A DNA stretch of 64,000 bases from Pedobacter cryoconitis (GTDB lineage: Bacteria > Bacteroidota > Bacteroidia > Sphingobacteriales > Sphingobacteriaceae), in contig NZ_QLLR01000028.1 in the NCBI RefSeq assembly GCF_003259615.1, positions 20,604 to 84,603 on the forward strand, given 5' to 3'. A program made the translations under genes and the position numbers. Positions 16,686 to 26,154 of this stretch are shown piece by piece (the stretch's first letter is position 1; the number at the start of each line of letters is the position of its first letter). The notes below the pieces were generated by a model. It was given only the letters and a program-made list of their open reading frames with translations. It searched no databases and was not told the DNA's origin.

Positions 16686-17906
16686 TTGAATACAGAATAT
16701 TTCATAGCCAGGCGAATTGCCATCAAATCAGAACGCACATTTTCTAAGCTTATCGTCCGTATTGCTATTGCGGGGGTAATGCTGAGTCTTGCGGTCATGA
16801 TGTTATCGATTGCCATTATCAAAGGCTTTAAAACAGAAATACAAGAAAAAGTAAGAGGATTTGTTGGGGATGTAAGAATTTTTAAACTCGATTTAAACAA
16901 TTCTTTTGAACTGACACCTTTTGTTCCTACCGCCAAAACTCTGGCTGATCTGAAACAAAATAAGGATATTGCTTACTTCCAGGCTTATGCTACAAAACCA
17001 GCTATTATTTCGGCGAACGACGAAGTAGAAGGGATTAATTTCAAAGGTATAGACCGTAATTTTAACTGGGATTATATCACCAAACACTTAGTGAGTGGCA
17101 GGATCATGGATTTTTCAGACAGCACTAAAGCGACAAAAGAAATCCTGATTTCTTCTTTCACTGCCAACCGGCTGAAGCTTAAAACCGGAGATAGCTTTGT
17201 CATGTACTTTGTACAGAACCCGCCGCGTAAACGTCCTTTTAAAATTGTAGGTATTTATGATATTGGCGTAGAAGAAATTGATAAAAGTTTTGTACTGGGA
17301 GATATTAACATCATCAGGCGTTTAAATAACTGGCAGCCCAATGAGATTGGCGCTATTGAAATCAAACTTAAAAACTTTTCACGTCTGCAGGCTGCCTCTG
17401 ACAAGATTTATTCTTCGATGGAGATTAACCTTAAATCAGAATCTGTCAAAGAATATTTTCCCAATATCTTCACCTGGTTATCCTTGCTGGATGTGAATAC
17501 CAGGGTATTGCTTGTTTTAATGATGATTGTCGGGGTAATTAATATGATTACTGCCTTGCTGATCATGATTCTGGAAAGAACCAATATGATTGGCATGTTA
17601 AAAGCCTTTGGGATGACTGATTTTAGTGTGATGAAAGTCTTTTTATACAATGCTTTGTACCTGGTTGGGGTAGGCCTGGTACTCGGCAACATCCTGGGTC
17701 TGGGTTTGGGCTTCCTGCAACAATATACCCATGTCTTCAGGCTGAACCAGGGGTCTTATTATTTGTCTTATGTGCCGATAGAATTTCATTTTACTGATGT
17801 GCTGCTTCTTAATGTTGCAATAATTGTAATTTGTTTCGTGGTATTGATCCTGCCATCCCTGCTGGTGAGCAGAATATCTCCGCTCAAAGCGATACGCTTT
17901 AAATAA
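16686..17906 (+). CDS. FtsX/LolE-like ABC transporter permease
   Basis: About 406 residues with the LolC/LolE layout: one N-terminal transmembrane helix (about 22-45), a periplasmic MacB-type domain, then three C-terminal helices (about 275-300, 325-355, 370-395) ending 'VSRISPLKAIRFK'. Such proteins extract outer membrane lipoproteins with an ATPase partner, which is not next to this gene. The frame extends to 16605, but homologues begin 'MNTEYFIARRIA', so TTG at 16686 (TTG AAT ACA GAA) is preferred; this is judged from family pattern. A 22-bp terminator hairpin follows 7 bases after the stop. Confidence 0.8.
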   Translation: MNTEYFIARRIAIKSERTFSKLIVRIAIAGVMLSLAVMMLSIAIIKGFKTEIQEKVRGFVGDVRIFKLDLNNSFELTPFVPTAKTLADLKQNKDIAYFQAYATKPAIISANDEVEGINFKGIDRNFNWDYITKHLVSGRIMDFSDSTKATKEILISSFTANRLKLKTGDSFVMYFVQNPPRKRPFKIVGIYDIGVEEIDKSFVLGDINIIRRLNNWQPNEIGAIEIKLKNFSRLQAASDKIYSSMEINLKSESVKEYFPNIFTWLSLLDVNTRVLLVLMMIVGVINMITALLIMILERTNMIGMLKAFGMTDFSVMKVFLYNALYLVGVGLVLGNILGLGLGFLQQYTHVFRLNQGSYYLSYVPIEFHFTDVLLLNVAIIVICFVVLILPSLLVSRISPLKAIRFK

Positions 17907-17913
17907 CGGTTTT

Positions 17914-17968
17914 ACTCTTATAAAAAAAGGTTGCAATCTATGTAGATGCAACCTTTTTTTATAAGAGT
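17914..17968. terminator. Bidirectional terminator, perfect 22-bp stem
   Basis: Arms 17914-17935 and 17947-17968 are perfectly complementary over 22 bases with an 11-base loop. Each arm contains a run of seven A or T beside GGTTGCA/TGCAACC, so it ends both the permease transcript and the convergent S9 peptidase transcript. Confidence 0.9.
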
Positions 17969-17978
17969 ATTTAGTCTT

Positions 17979-20387
17979 TTACTTTGCGTTTTTTACATAT
18001 TTATCTAACCACGCATTCATTTCCCAAAGGCAGTGCAAGATGTTTTCTTTACCACGGTAACCGTGTGCCTCATAAGGTAGAAAGACTAATCTTGTTGTTC
18101 CGCCATGGCCTTTGATCGCATTGAACAAACGCTCACTGTTAATTGGGAAAGTACCTGTATTATCATCAGAGTCTCCATGAATCAATAAAAGCGGGGTTTT
18201 AATCTTATCCGCATAACTGAAAGGGCTCATTTCATAATATAGCTTTGGCACTTCCCAGTAAGTACGGTCTTCATTCTGGAACCCAAAAGGGGTCAAAGTT
18301 CTGTTATAAGCACCACTGCGTGCAATACCAGCTTTAAACAGGTTGGTATGCGCCAGTAAATTTGCAGTCATGAATGCGCCATAACTATGTCCGCCTACAG
18401 CCATTCTGTTTCTATCTCCAACACCAAGGTCGGCAAGTTTATTGATCGCGGCTTCTGCATTTAATTTTAACTGATCCACGAAAGTATCATTAGGTTTTTT
18501 TCCTTCTTTCGCTACAATTGGCATTTCAGCATTGTCAAGGACTGCATACCCTTGGGTAACCCAGTAAATCGGAGTACCCCAGCTCAGTACTGTAAAACGA
18601 TCTTTAGATCCTCTGATTTGTGCTGCATCTGCTGCAGAGTTAAATTCACGTGGATAAGCCCAGATCAGTGTTGGCAACGGGCCGTCTTTGGCTTTGTCAT
18701 AACCTTTCGGCAAATATAAATTACCAGTAAGATCTATACCATCAGCACGTTTGTAAGTGATTTTTTCTTTAGTAGTTCCTTCCAGACCCGGGTATGGGTT
18801 AATAAAATCAGTTACTGGTCTGTCGGCCATTCTAAGTACCAGGTTTTTAATGTAATAGTTTGGTACTTCTTTTTGCGACTCTTTCCTGGTTAACAATACT
18901 AACTTGTTAGCATCCAGCACATCTACCACATATTCATAAGAACCTTCCGCACTGCGCCAGATAATCTCGTTCTTTTTAGAAGCCAGATCAAATTTCGCCA
19001 GGAACGGTAAATCGCCTTTTGGAGAAGAACCAGTTATATTGTTCATTAATAACTTAGTACCGTTATCGACAGTTTGCACTACCTTCCGGCCAAATGCGTT
19101 CTTTTCTGTAACCGGGTTACCTGGGTTATTGTAATTATCAGTCTCATTCAATTCATAAAGAGTTTCTATTGTACCTGTAGTTGGGTTATAGCGGCTCAGT
19201 TTGATGGTTTGTTTCCCATGAAGTTCTTCTTTAACCAGGGCCAGGGTTTCATTTCCCCAGATGGTTTCGCGGTAACGGGTTGCTGTTTTAAAAAGCTCTT
19301 TAGCCTCACCAGAGAATGGTGCACTTAAGGCAAAAACCGCATCATGAAAAGGTACTGTTTTTTTGATCAGCCCGCTGTCCAGTGGTTGAGCCCAGGTAAT
19401 GGTAGCCGCCTGATCTGCTCTCCACTCGTAGTTGCGGGGAACGTTTTGTGTATTGTCATAGCCCGACGGAGTACTTTCTTTAGAAGGTAATTCTGCCAGA
19501 ACTTTAATCGATTTACCAGACAGATCCGTGATTTTTACTGTAGTTGGAAAACCATAAGCAGGAACCAGGTAAGAGAAAGGCTTGCTGATTGTTTCCTGCA
19601 GCAGATATTTTTTATCCGGAGAAACATTAACATCAGCATACATTGCCGGCTGGCCGATTAAAGTTTGCTTTCCACTTTTATATTGAACCAATTGCGAGGT
19701 TGCAAAGAATTCAAATAACTGCTCATCAAACGGAGTTTTGATTAAATCCTGGTAAGTTGGGTTTGGTGCCGCTTTACCAATATTCTGTTGTATGGAAGGG
19801 CCTTTAGGTAATAATGGCTTAACCGGGATCGCACTGGCTGGTTTTGTAGCTACCCTGTATAAAATGGTCTGATCATCTACCCAGGTAATTCCAGCTCCTA
19901 AAGTTACATTTAAAGGTTGTTGGTTAATTTTAACAGCTTTTAAAGTGGCAATATCTATAGTATATAAATCAACACCCTTTTGAGTAGTCTGTGTGAAAGA
20001 TATTTTATTTTGTGAAGGATTCCATGCTGCGTTAGCTGCAGCTAATGGAACAGGAAGACCAGTAATTTTGGCGATTTTTCCTGTTTTAATATTTTTCAGC
20101 GTAAAGTCGTTAATAAATGTCTGTCTGCTCGGAGAGAAATTATTAGGGTTGATGCGTAATCCTGCAATACGGAATTCAGGCATGGCTAATTCTTCCACAG
20201 AAGGATAAGAGTCTCTGGTGCTTAGCAGCATCCATTCTGCTTTACTGTCAAGACTAACAGTAGGTGTGGGTTTGGCTAATAAAAGATCAGCAATTGCTTT
20301 TGGCGGCAGTTGGTAATTGACCGCATCCTGTGCAAATACGCCAGTTGCAGCCGTAAATAAAAATAAGGTGAGTAGTGATTTTTTCAT
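17979..20387 (-). CDS. Secreted S9 family prolyl oligopeptidase-like peptidase
   Basis: An 802-residue periplasmic serine peptidase. A signal peptide ends near 'GVFAQ' (residue 19). A long beta-propeller region (about 60-530) is followed by an alpha/beta-hydrolase domain with Ser near 667 (GGHSYGAF), Asp near 740 (HGDSDDN) and His near 774 (AHGYRGKE). It would trim oligopeptides in the periplasm. It is separate from the second S9 enzyme at 30.4 kb, which is DPP IV-like. Monocistronic, with a strong terminator. Confidence 0.88.
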   Translation of the reverse strand: MKKSLLTLFLFTAATGVFAQDAVNYQLPPKAIADLLLAKPTPTVSLDSKAEWMLLSTRDSYPSVEELAMPEFRIAGLRINPNNFSPSRQTFINDFTLKNIKTGKIAKITGLPVPLAAANAAWNPSQNKISFTQTTQKGVDLYTIDIATLKAVKINQQPLNVTLGAGITWVDDQTILYRVATKPASAIPVKPLLPKGPSIQQNIGKAAPNPTYQDLIKTPFDEQLFEFFATSQLVQYKSGKQTLIGQPAMYADVNVSPDKKYLLQETISKPFSYLVPAYGFPTTVKITDLSGKSIKVLAELPSKESTPSGYDNTQNVPRNYEWRADQAATITWAQPLDSGLIKKTVPFHDAVFALSAPFSGEAKELFKTATRYRETIWGNETLALVKEELHGKQTIKLSRYNPTTGTIETLYELNETDNYNNPGNPVTEKNAFGRKVVQTVDNGTKLLMNNITGSSPKGDLPFLAKFDLASKKNEIIWRSAEGSYEYVVDVLDANKLVLLTRKESQKEVPNYYIKNLVLRMADRPVTDFINPYPGLEGTTKEKITYKRADGIDLTGNLYLPKGYDKAKDGPLPTLIWAYPREFNSAADAAQIRGSKDRFTVLSWGTPIYWVTQGYAVLDNAEMPIVAKEGKKPNDTFVDQLKLNAEAAINKLADLGVGDRNRMAVGGHSYGAFMTANLLAHTNLFKAGIARSGAYNRTLTPFGFQNEDRTYWEVPKLYYEMSPFSYADKIKTPLLLIHGDSDDNTGTFPINSERLFNAIKGHGGTTRLVFLPYEAHGYRGKENILHCLWEMNAWLDKYVKNAK

Positions 20388-20570
20388 ATTGATGGGAATT
20401 TGTTAATCTGGTAAAACTACAAAATCCCGTTACCTGATTAGCTTTAATCGTATCAAAATATTGATACAATAGGAATTTAAACCTGATATTTTACGGTTTC
20501 GTATAGATTATACCGGATATTGTGCTTATTTCCGTAAATTTGGCGAAATATCAATTTTAACTGAAATACT

Positions 20571-21875
20571 GTGTCGTTAGATAAATTAAAACTAAGTAAG
20601 CCCCTGATCACCGCAATGACTGATGCAGGGTACTTAACTCCCAAAGAAATCCAGGCGAAAACTATGTCTAGAATTCTGGGTGGGCAGGATATACTTGCTG
20701 TAGGTCCGGAGGGATCAGGTAAAACAACAGCCTATATCCTTGGCGTTTTAATGCGTTTGAAGTATACCAAAGATGATGCGCCAAAAGTATTAATCCTGGT
20801 GGCAGATAAAGATCGTGCAATTGCTGTAATCGATCAGTTTATCTCCTTAAGTAAAAATAGAGATCTGAATATTGTTGGTCTTTATGGTACTGGTGGGGTA
20901 GAAGCTGAAGTTAATGAATTGGTTCTGGGTATCGATATTGTTGTCGCTACCCCAACCAGAGCAAGAGCTATCTATTTAAAACTTGGTTTAAACTTAAGTA
21001 AGCTTCAGACTTTTATTGTGGATGATGCCGCGCTAATTGTACAGCAGGGAATGCAATTGCCTGTTTGTGAATTGGCGAGAAGTGCGGGTAAATGTCAGCA
21101 CCTGGTTTTCACAGAAGTTATTCATGAAAAATTAACTAAAATGACTGATCAGTTCCTGAATTTCCCTACTGTAATTGAAGTAGAGGATTTTGGGGATTCA
21201 AAAACTGAAACTGTTGCACAAGTTCTTTACCAGGTTCCAAACTATAAGACTAAAATAAATCTGCTGCGTCATTTATTACGTGATGATGAAGTATTCGATA
21301 AGGTAGTGGTCTTTGTGAATTCAAGACTTACTGCACAAAAAGTGGCTATCAGTATTGCAAGCCCTAAGGAAATGGAATTTTCTATGTTCAGACCGTTACA
21401 TTTTGATGAGAATGGTTTTGATGATTTTGAAGATTTCAAACAAAGTGAGGCTGCCAGAGTACTGGTTGTTGCCAATCAGGGTGAAGGCCCGTTAAATCTG
21501 GATGGTATTCCGTTTATCTTCCATTTTGATGTACCTGAAGAAAAGGAAACTTTCTTAAGCCGTATTATTAAAAACAAAGAAAACCCTGATGAAGTGGTTG
21601 CCATTACTTTTGCTACAGATATGGAGCTTGTTCAGGTGAAAAAGATTGAGCAGTCTATTGGTCAGAAACTTGAATTAATGGAACTGCCAGAAGAACTTTT
21701 GGTAGAGAAGACATTGAGGCCAAAAGGTTTTGATAAAAACCGCGTGGTCAAAGTGAAAGCTGAAGAACCTGCTGGTGGCGGAGCTTACCATGAGAAAAAA
21801 GAAAGTAATTCAAAGAATTATAATTATGGTATCGGCCAGAAGGCAAAGATGACCATGAAGAAAAAACATTCTTAA
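20571..21875 (+). CDS. DEAD-box helicase-like protein with degenerate motifs
   Basis: A 434-residue two-RecA-domain protein. The Q motif (TPKEIQAKT) and Walker A (GPEGSGKTTAY, about 45-55) are intact. Motif II is VDDAAL instead of DEAD, motif III is FTE instead of SAT, and motifs V and VI are unrecognisable ('ANQGEGPLNLDG', 'LSRIIKNKEN' in place of HRxGRxGR). The protein may still bind ATP and RNA, but loss of the catalytic Glu and of the Arg finger argues against normal unwinding. The C-terminal tail is Lys-rich. The start is GTG at 20571, with a TAAATTTG -7 element at 20535-20542. Confidence 0.8.
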   Translation: MSLDKLKLSKPLITAMTDAGYLTPKEIQAKTMSRILGGQDILAVGPEGSGKTTAYILGVLMRLKYTKDDAPKVLILVADKDRAIAVIDQFISLSKNRDLNIVGLYGTGGVEAEVNELVLGIDIVVATPTRARAIYLKLGLNLSKLQTFIVDDAALIVQQGMQLPVCELARSAGKCQHLVFTEVIHEKLTKMTDQFLNFPTVIEVEDFGDSKTETVAQVLYQVPNYKTKINLLRHLLRDDEVFDKVVVFVNSRLTAQKVAISIASPKEMEFSMFRPLHFDENGFDDFEDFKQSEAARVLVVANQGEGPLNLDGIPFIFHFDVPEEKETFLSRIIKNKENPDEVVAITFATDMELVQVKKIEQSIGQKLELMELPEELLVEKTLRPKGFDKNRVVKVKAEEPAGGGAYHEKKESNSKNYNYGIGQKAKMTMKKKHS

Positions 21876-21888
21876 TCCTATAAAAAAA

Positions 21889-21926
21889 GAAGGGGCCTGT
21901 TTTTATGAACAGGCCCCTTCTTTTTT
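21889..21926. terminator. Bidirectional terminator, 13-bp GC-rich stem
   Basis: Arms 21889-21901 and 21908-21920 (GAAGGGGCCTGTT and its complement) are flanked by A7 before and T6 after. It lies between the convergent helicase-like and nuclease genes. Confidence 0.9.
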
Positions 21927-21940
21927 GTAGTTTAAGCTGG

Positions 21941-22882
21941 CTACAAGGCTTCGATTTCGCTGATTTTCAGATCAGTAATTTCTGCGATCTGCTGAAAAGA
22001 TAAGCCCTTCTCTTTCATTTTAACAGCAGTTTTTCGGATGCTCTCCCTGGCTCCCTGTTCAATACCTGATTGATGACCTTCCTGATGACCTTCCTGGTGA
22101 CCTTCCTGGTGACCTTCCTGGTGACCTAGTTCATGACCTTTCTCTCTGGCTTCGTTAAGCGCATAATCCAATACATTTTGATTATCCCATTTTCGCTTTA
22201 AATTGTTATCCCACAACATTTTTTCCTCCTTTGTTAGATTAGTGTATTGAGCAATATTAAATAGTTTTTCAAATACCGGTGTGGCGAAACCAGCTGGTAC
22301 TTTATCCATGGTGCCCATGTTTTTGAGTGCAAACAGCCATTTATCAAGACCAGTCTCCAGTTCATCGGCTGTCTTTACAAACTTATGTAATTCTATGTAA
22401 ATATAGCCTAGTTTTTCATAAAATACTTTTCCTGTATTTCTGTCGCATAGGTTTATTTCGTGAAGATATTGTTCTTTTGAGAAATCACTGGCAATAGTGT
22501 CTTCCAGTAAAGCAATCAGAAATACTTCGGTTAACTTATATCCCCAGGCGCTTCTCTTGCCCTTAGGAGCCTGGTCGCTAATTAAACGGCTGGTATAAAA
22601 CAGCGCACGCTGTTTAAAATTCTGCTGTTTACCGCGCTGTATCTCAATGATGAAATGATCATTATGATCCCCGGTACAAAGTAAGTCAAAGATGACCCCT
22701 CCATCTTTTTTGAGTTCACCCGGATGTTCATTCTTATTGTAAATTAAATCTACAATATGCTTTCGGCCATTAAACACCTCATTCAGAAAATCTATCAATA
22801 AATCTTTATTAGAATCACTTCCGAATATCTTTTTAAAGGCGAAATCGATCAGCGGATCTATATACTTTGTGGTTTGGAGCAT
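21941..22882 (-). CDS. Rpn family recombination-promoting nuclease / PD-(D/E)XK transposase-like
   Basis: A 313-residue protein of the PDDEXK_2 family (Rpn-like). The N-terminal 'IDPLIDFAFKKIFGSDSNKDLLIDF' is diagnostic; the nuclease core is 'GGVIFDLLCTGD...FIIEIQRG' with Asp, Glu and Gln in place of Lys. The C-terminal part carries a GHQE repeat (four units, about residues 253-270) then a short helical segment 'KEKGLSFQQIAEITDLKISEI'. Such proteins are annotated as putative transposases, though E. coli RpnA is a DNA endonuclease that raises recombination. No terminal repeats or partner genes suggest a mobile element here. Confidence 0.85.
   Translation of the reverse strand: MLQTTKYIDPLIDFAFKKIFGSDSNKDLLIDFLNEVFNGRKHIVDLIYNKNEHPGELKKDGGVIFDLLCTGDHNDHFIIEIQRGKQQNFKQRALFYTSRLISDQAPKGKRSAWGYKLTEVFLIALLEDTIASDFSKEQYLHEINLCDRNTGKVFYEKLGYIYIELHKFVKTADELETGLDKWLFALKNMGTMDKVPAGFATPVFEKLFNIAQYTNLTKEEKMLWDNNLKRKWDNQNVLDYALNEAREKGHELGHQEGHQEGHQEGHQEGHQSGIEQGARESIRKTAVKMKEKGLSFQQIAEITDLKISEIEAL
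22074..22121. repeat. 12-base in-frame tandem repeat in the Rpn gene
   Basis: Four tandem units of TGACCTTCCTGG (first unit ends GA) lie at 22074-22085, 22086-22097, 22098-22109 and 22110-22121. On the coding strand each encodes one GHQE-type tetrapeptide. The near identity at DNA level suggests recent expansion by slippage; copy changes keep the frame. Confidence 0.9.
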
Positions 22883-22999
22883 AAGAACTAAGTTTGAAAA
22901 GAATCATTATTATTTCTTTTGAGCAAACTTAATTCACTTTAATGTAATGTTGGTAATTTTTTATGTAATATTTATCGTTGTAAAAATAATTCAGGTCAG

Positions 23000-23806
23000 T
23001 TACAGTTTTTTAGCCTCATTCCAGTACACATCCATTTCTGCTAAAGTCATGTCCTGCAGTGCCTTTCCATTATCCTTTGCCTTACTCTCTATATATTGAA
23101 AACGCTTGATGAATTTCCTGTTTGTTTTTTCCAGTGCATTCTCAGGATTGATCCCAATAAACCTTGCATAATTGACCAGGGAGAAAATAAGGTCCCCAAA
23201 TTCCGATTCCGCTTTTTCAAGATCTATCGCTTCATTAGCAATGACATTATACTCATTTTTAAACTCCTGAAGTTCCTCTTCTACCTTTTCCCAAACCTGT
23301 GTTTTATTTTCCCAGTCGAAGCCGATTCCCCTGGCTTTTTCCTGAATCCTGCTGGCCTTCACCAAAGCGGGAAGAGAAGCAGGTACACCACCCAATACAG
23401 ACTTATTGCCTTCCTTTAACTTAATCTGTTCCCAATTGCGTTTCACATCATTTTCATCCTGTACCTCCACATCACCATAGATATGAGGATGGCGGTTTAT
23501 CAATTTATCACAAACACTATTCAGTACATCAACTATAGTGAAATCGTTCGTTTCTGAAGCGATCTTTGCGTAGAAAACCAGGTGCATCATCACATCGCCC
23601 AATTCCTTTTTAACCTCCGTTAAATCCCCGTCCAGAATCGCATCAGACAACTCATAGGTTTCCTCTATGGTGAGGTGACGCAAAGTTTCCATCGTTTGCT
23701 TTTTGTCCCACGGGCACTCCGTTCTTAAAGTATCCAGTACAGTTAATAACCTTTGAAATGCAGCAGAAGGATCGGCTGCGGTAATAGGAGGAATGTTGTT
23801 TGGCAT
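23000..23806 (-). CDS. mazG: Nucleoside triphosphate pyrophosphohydrolase MazG
   Basis: A 268-residue protein with two MazG domains, as in E. coli (263). It hydrolyses NTPs and dNTPs to monophosphates and pyrophosphate, cleaning the pool and modulating ppGpp stress. The first domain has 'CPWDKKQTMETLRHLTIEETYEL' and 'KKELGDVMMHLVFYAK' (ExxE and ExxD metal ligands); the second has 'EKVEEELQEFKNEY' and 'ESEFGDLIFSLVNYARF'. The protein opens with MPNNIPPIT before the domain. Confidence 0.93.
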   Translation of the reverse strand: MPNNIPPITAADPSAAFQRLLTVLDTLRTECPWDKKQTMETLRHLTIEETYELSDAILDGDLTEVKKELGDVMMHLVFYAKIASETNDFTIVDVLNSVCDKLINRHPHIYGDVEVQDENDVKRNWEQIKLKEGNKSVLGGVPASLPALVKASRIQEKARGIGFDWENKTQVWEKVEEELQEFKNEYNVIANEAIDLEKAESEFGDLIFSLVNYARFIGINPENALEKTNRKFIKRFQYIESKAKDNGKALQDMTLAEMDVYWNEAKKL

Positions 23807-23837
23807 GGGATTTTATTTAATATATGGTGCTAAAATA

Positions 23838-23870
23838 ACAAACCCATTCTATTTAAAAGAATGGGTTTGT
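23838..23870 (-). terminator. Terminator of the AI-2E family transporter gene
   Basis: Arms 23838-23850 and 23858-23870 form a perfect 13-bp stem (ACAAACCCATTCT and complement) with a 7-base loop. On the minus strand it is followed by TATTTTA. Confidence 0.75.
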
Positions 23871-23893
23871 CCGGGAAAAATGCTGTAAACCTA

Positions 23894-25006
23894 TTACTCA
23901 GGCTCTTCCAGCTTAATTTTCTTTGTAATATGGTATACCTTTCTTTTGCGCTCCGGCTTTTCGTGCTCACCCAGGAGAATGCCCCAGGGCTTTAACTCAT
24001 CCACGCGGTCGAATATGATCTTCAGCATTGCCAGGTAAGGGATACATAAGAACATTCCTGAGATCCCCCAAATCATTTCGCCAACAACAATTCCGATAAA
24101 GGCGAATAAAGCATTGATTTTTACTTTCGAACCCACCACCAGCGGCATCAGAATATTGCCATCCAGTGCATGTATAGCTACATAGGCAATAAGAACGAAT
24201 AAAACTTTAGTTGCACCAGCTGTAGCGAATGTAATCAGTACACTAATCAGTAAGGAAGAGAATATCCCGATATAAGGCACCAGGTTAAAAATACCTGTAA
24301 TCAAACCCAGCAATACCGCGTACTTTACCCCAAGTAATGACAGTACCACAATTGTCAAGGTAGTCACAATCAGCATCTGAAGGAATAACCCTAAAATATA
24401 ACGCTTAATAATGTACTGTATTTGCTCCACTATTTGTTTTACCTTTTCCGCATGTTCCTCTTTAAAAACAGTGATCAGGAAAGTAAACAGGATACCGCGG
24501 TAATTTAAAATGAAGAAGGTAAACAGTAAAAGGAAAGCCAGAAATAATAAAGTCGAAGACAGCGTCATTAAAGTAGCCCCTAATACAGTTGCACTGGATG
24601 CCAGTGCACTAGTTGCGCTATCTTTCAAATAATCAATCTGTTTATGCGCATTTACATTAAAAGTATGGGAAACCCACACTTGAAGTGACTCAAATGAATG
24701 TATGGCCTGTTGCTTCAATAAAGGCCAGTCCTGCCCTAAATCAGTAAGTTGGCTGGCCAGAAAAAGCATAATGCAGGCAATGACCGCAATCATGAGGATA
24801 ACGGAAACAATAGAAGCCAGGCTTCTTTTAAACCTCCATTTCTTTTCCAGGAAATTTGCCAGCGGCAATAACAAGAGTGCTAATAAAAAAGAAGCCAGTA
24901 ACGGTGCCAGAAGACTATGGCCCAAAATGGCCAGATACCCCAAACAGATAATTGAAAATAAAACCAAAGCAAGTTTGGCGTAAAAAGGAGGAGAGATGTT
25001 TTTCAT
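23894..25006 (-). CDS. AI-2E family (PerM-like) transporter
   Basis: A 370-residue polytopic membrane protein with about eight hydrophobic helices: two near residues 10-55, one at 60-85, and five between 150 and 330 including 'LLGLITGIFNLVPYIGIFSSLL'. This is the family motif region, where 'G..N.IPYIG' is typical. Members export AI-2 or act as Na+/H+ antiporters or permeases; the substrate here is unknown. The cytoplasmic tail is basic (KPERKRKVYHITKKIK). Its 3' end is followed by a strong hairpin. Confidence 0.85.
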   Translation of the reverse strand: MKNISPPFYAKLALVLFSIICLGYLAILGHSLLAPLLASFLLALLLLPLANFLEKKWRFKRSLASIVSVILMIAVIACIMLFLASQLTDLGQDWPLLKQQAIHSFESLQVWVSHTFNVNAHKQIDYLKDSATSALASSATVLGATLMTLSSTLLFLAFLLLFTFFILNYRGILFTFLITVFKEEHAEKVKQIVEQIQYIIKRYILGLFLQMLIVTTLTIVVLSLLGVKYAVLLGLITGIFNLVPYIGIFSSLLISVLITFATAGATKVLFVLIAYVAIHALDGNILMPLVVGSKVKINALFAFIGIVVGEMIWGISGMFLCIPYLAMLKIIFDRVDELKPWGILLGEHEKPERKRKVYHITKKIKLEEPE

Positions 25007-25046
25007 GCTTAGGTGAATTTAATAATAAAGTCTGGCTAAAAACAAA

Positions 25047-25073
25047 TGCCCTGCCAAAATAATTGGCAGGGCA
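25047..25073 (-). terminator. Terminator of the aldo/keto reductase gene
   Basis: TGCCCTGCCA (25047-25056) pairs perfectly with 25064-25073, with a 7-base loop. On the minus strand ATTTGTTTTTAG follows. Confidence 0.8.
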
Positions 25074-25104
25074 TGATAAACAGCATGTTATTAAAATCTT
25101 ATTC

Positions 25105-26055
25105 CTACGCGCTTGCCGCATCCAATATAGAAATGACTTCCACATCAAGCCGTAAAGCTGCTGCTTTGGTCAGGTTATTTAACTGCGCCAGGCTGGTTAC
25201 ACTCGCAATTGGCGAAGTAACCGATGGTCTGGCCATTAACCAGGCTAAAGCAACACTTGCCAGTGAAGAATTATATTGCTCTGAAACTTCATCCAAAGCC
25301 TTTAAAATGCGGAAGCCTCTTGGGTTCATAAATTCTTTGACAGCACTGCCTCTCTGACTTTTGCCCAGGTCAGCCTCTGAACGATATTTTCCTGTCAAAA
25401 ATCCGCTGGCTAATGAATAATAATTGATCACACCAACTTGGTTGTCCAGGCAAATCTGTTCCAGTTCTTTTTCAAATCCCTCCCTTTTGTATAAATTATA
25501 TTCCGGCTGGAAAGTCTGATACTTTGGTAAGCTCAAACGCGCACTGGTTTCCAAAGACTCTTTAAATCTTTCAGCGCTGAAATTTGACGCGCCTATCCAC
25601 CGTACTTTTCCTGCTCTGATCAATTGATCATAAGCCTCCAGTGTTTCCTGTACCGGAGTTTCCAGATCATCATAATGAGACTGATAAAGATCGATATAAT
25701 CAGTTTTTAACCTCAGCAGAGAAGCATCAACAGCTTCCAGTATATATTTTTTTGAAAGGCACTTTTTTCCGTCCAAAGCCATATTGCTGCCCACCTTTGT
25801 GGCTAATATGATTTGATTACGGTTATTCCGTGCCTTCATCCAATTTCCAATAATAATTTCAGATTCGCCGCCCTTGTTTCCCGGTACCCATCTGGAGTAT
25901 ACATCAGCAGTATCAATAAAATTGAATCCCGCTGCTATAAAACCATCAAGAACCTCAAAAGATTTTTTCTCGTCTAACGTCCATCCAAAAACATTTCCCC
26001 CAAAAGTTACCGGCGAAACCAGTAAATCTGTATTACCTAATTTTCTTTTCTCCAT
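25105..26055 (-). CDS. Aldo/keto reductase
   Basis: A 316-residue NAD(P)H-dependent oxidoreductase. The catalytic tetrad is visible: Asp and Tyr in 'FIDTADVYSRW' (about 50 and 55), Lys in 'ILATKVG' and His in 'DLYQSHYDD'. The cofactor region is 'QVGVINYYSLASGFLTGKY'. It reduces aldehydes or ketones; the substrate is unknown. Closest in feel to the AKR11/12-like bacterial group. Single gene with its own terminator. Confidence 0.9.
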   Translation of the reverse strand: MEKRKLGNTDLLVSPVTFGGNVFGWTLDEKKSFEVLDGFIAAGFNFIDTADVYSRWVPGNKGGESEIIIGNWMKARNNRNQIILATKVGSNMALDGKKCLSKKYILEAVDASLLRLKTDYIDLYQSHYDDLETPVQETLEAYDQLIRAGKVRWIGASNFSAERFKESLETSARLSLPKYQTFQPEYNLYKREGFEKELEQICLDNQVGVINYYSLASGFLTGKYRSEADLGKSQRGSAVKEFMNPRGFRILKALDEVSEQYNSSLASVALAWLMARPSVTSPIASVTSLAQLNNLTKAAALRLDVEVISILDAASA

Positions 26056-26154
26056 TTTTAAATATTTGTTTCTCTTAGTAAGTAGTTTTATCCAAGGTCG
26101 CCCTCAAAACAAATCTAAATGGCAAAAGTTCAAATATAGTCCGGAAATTGTAAA

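Noticed and set aside
22074..22121. Short tandem array as CRISPR or minisatellite
   Set aside because: The units are contiguous, 12 bases, in frame and coding; no spacers.
21941..22882. Active transposon
   Set aside because: Although the family is labelled transposase-like, no terminal repeats or target duplications flank the gene.
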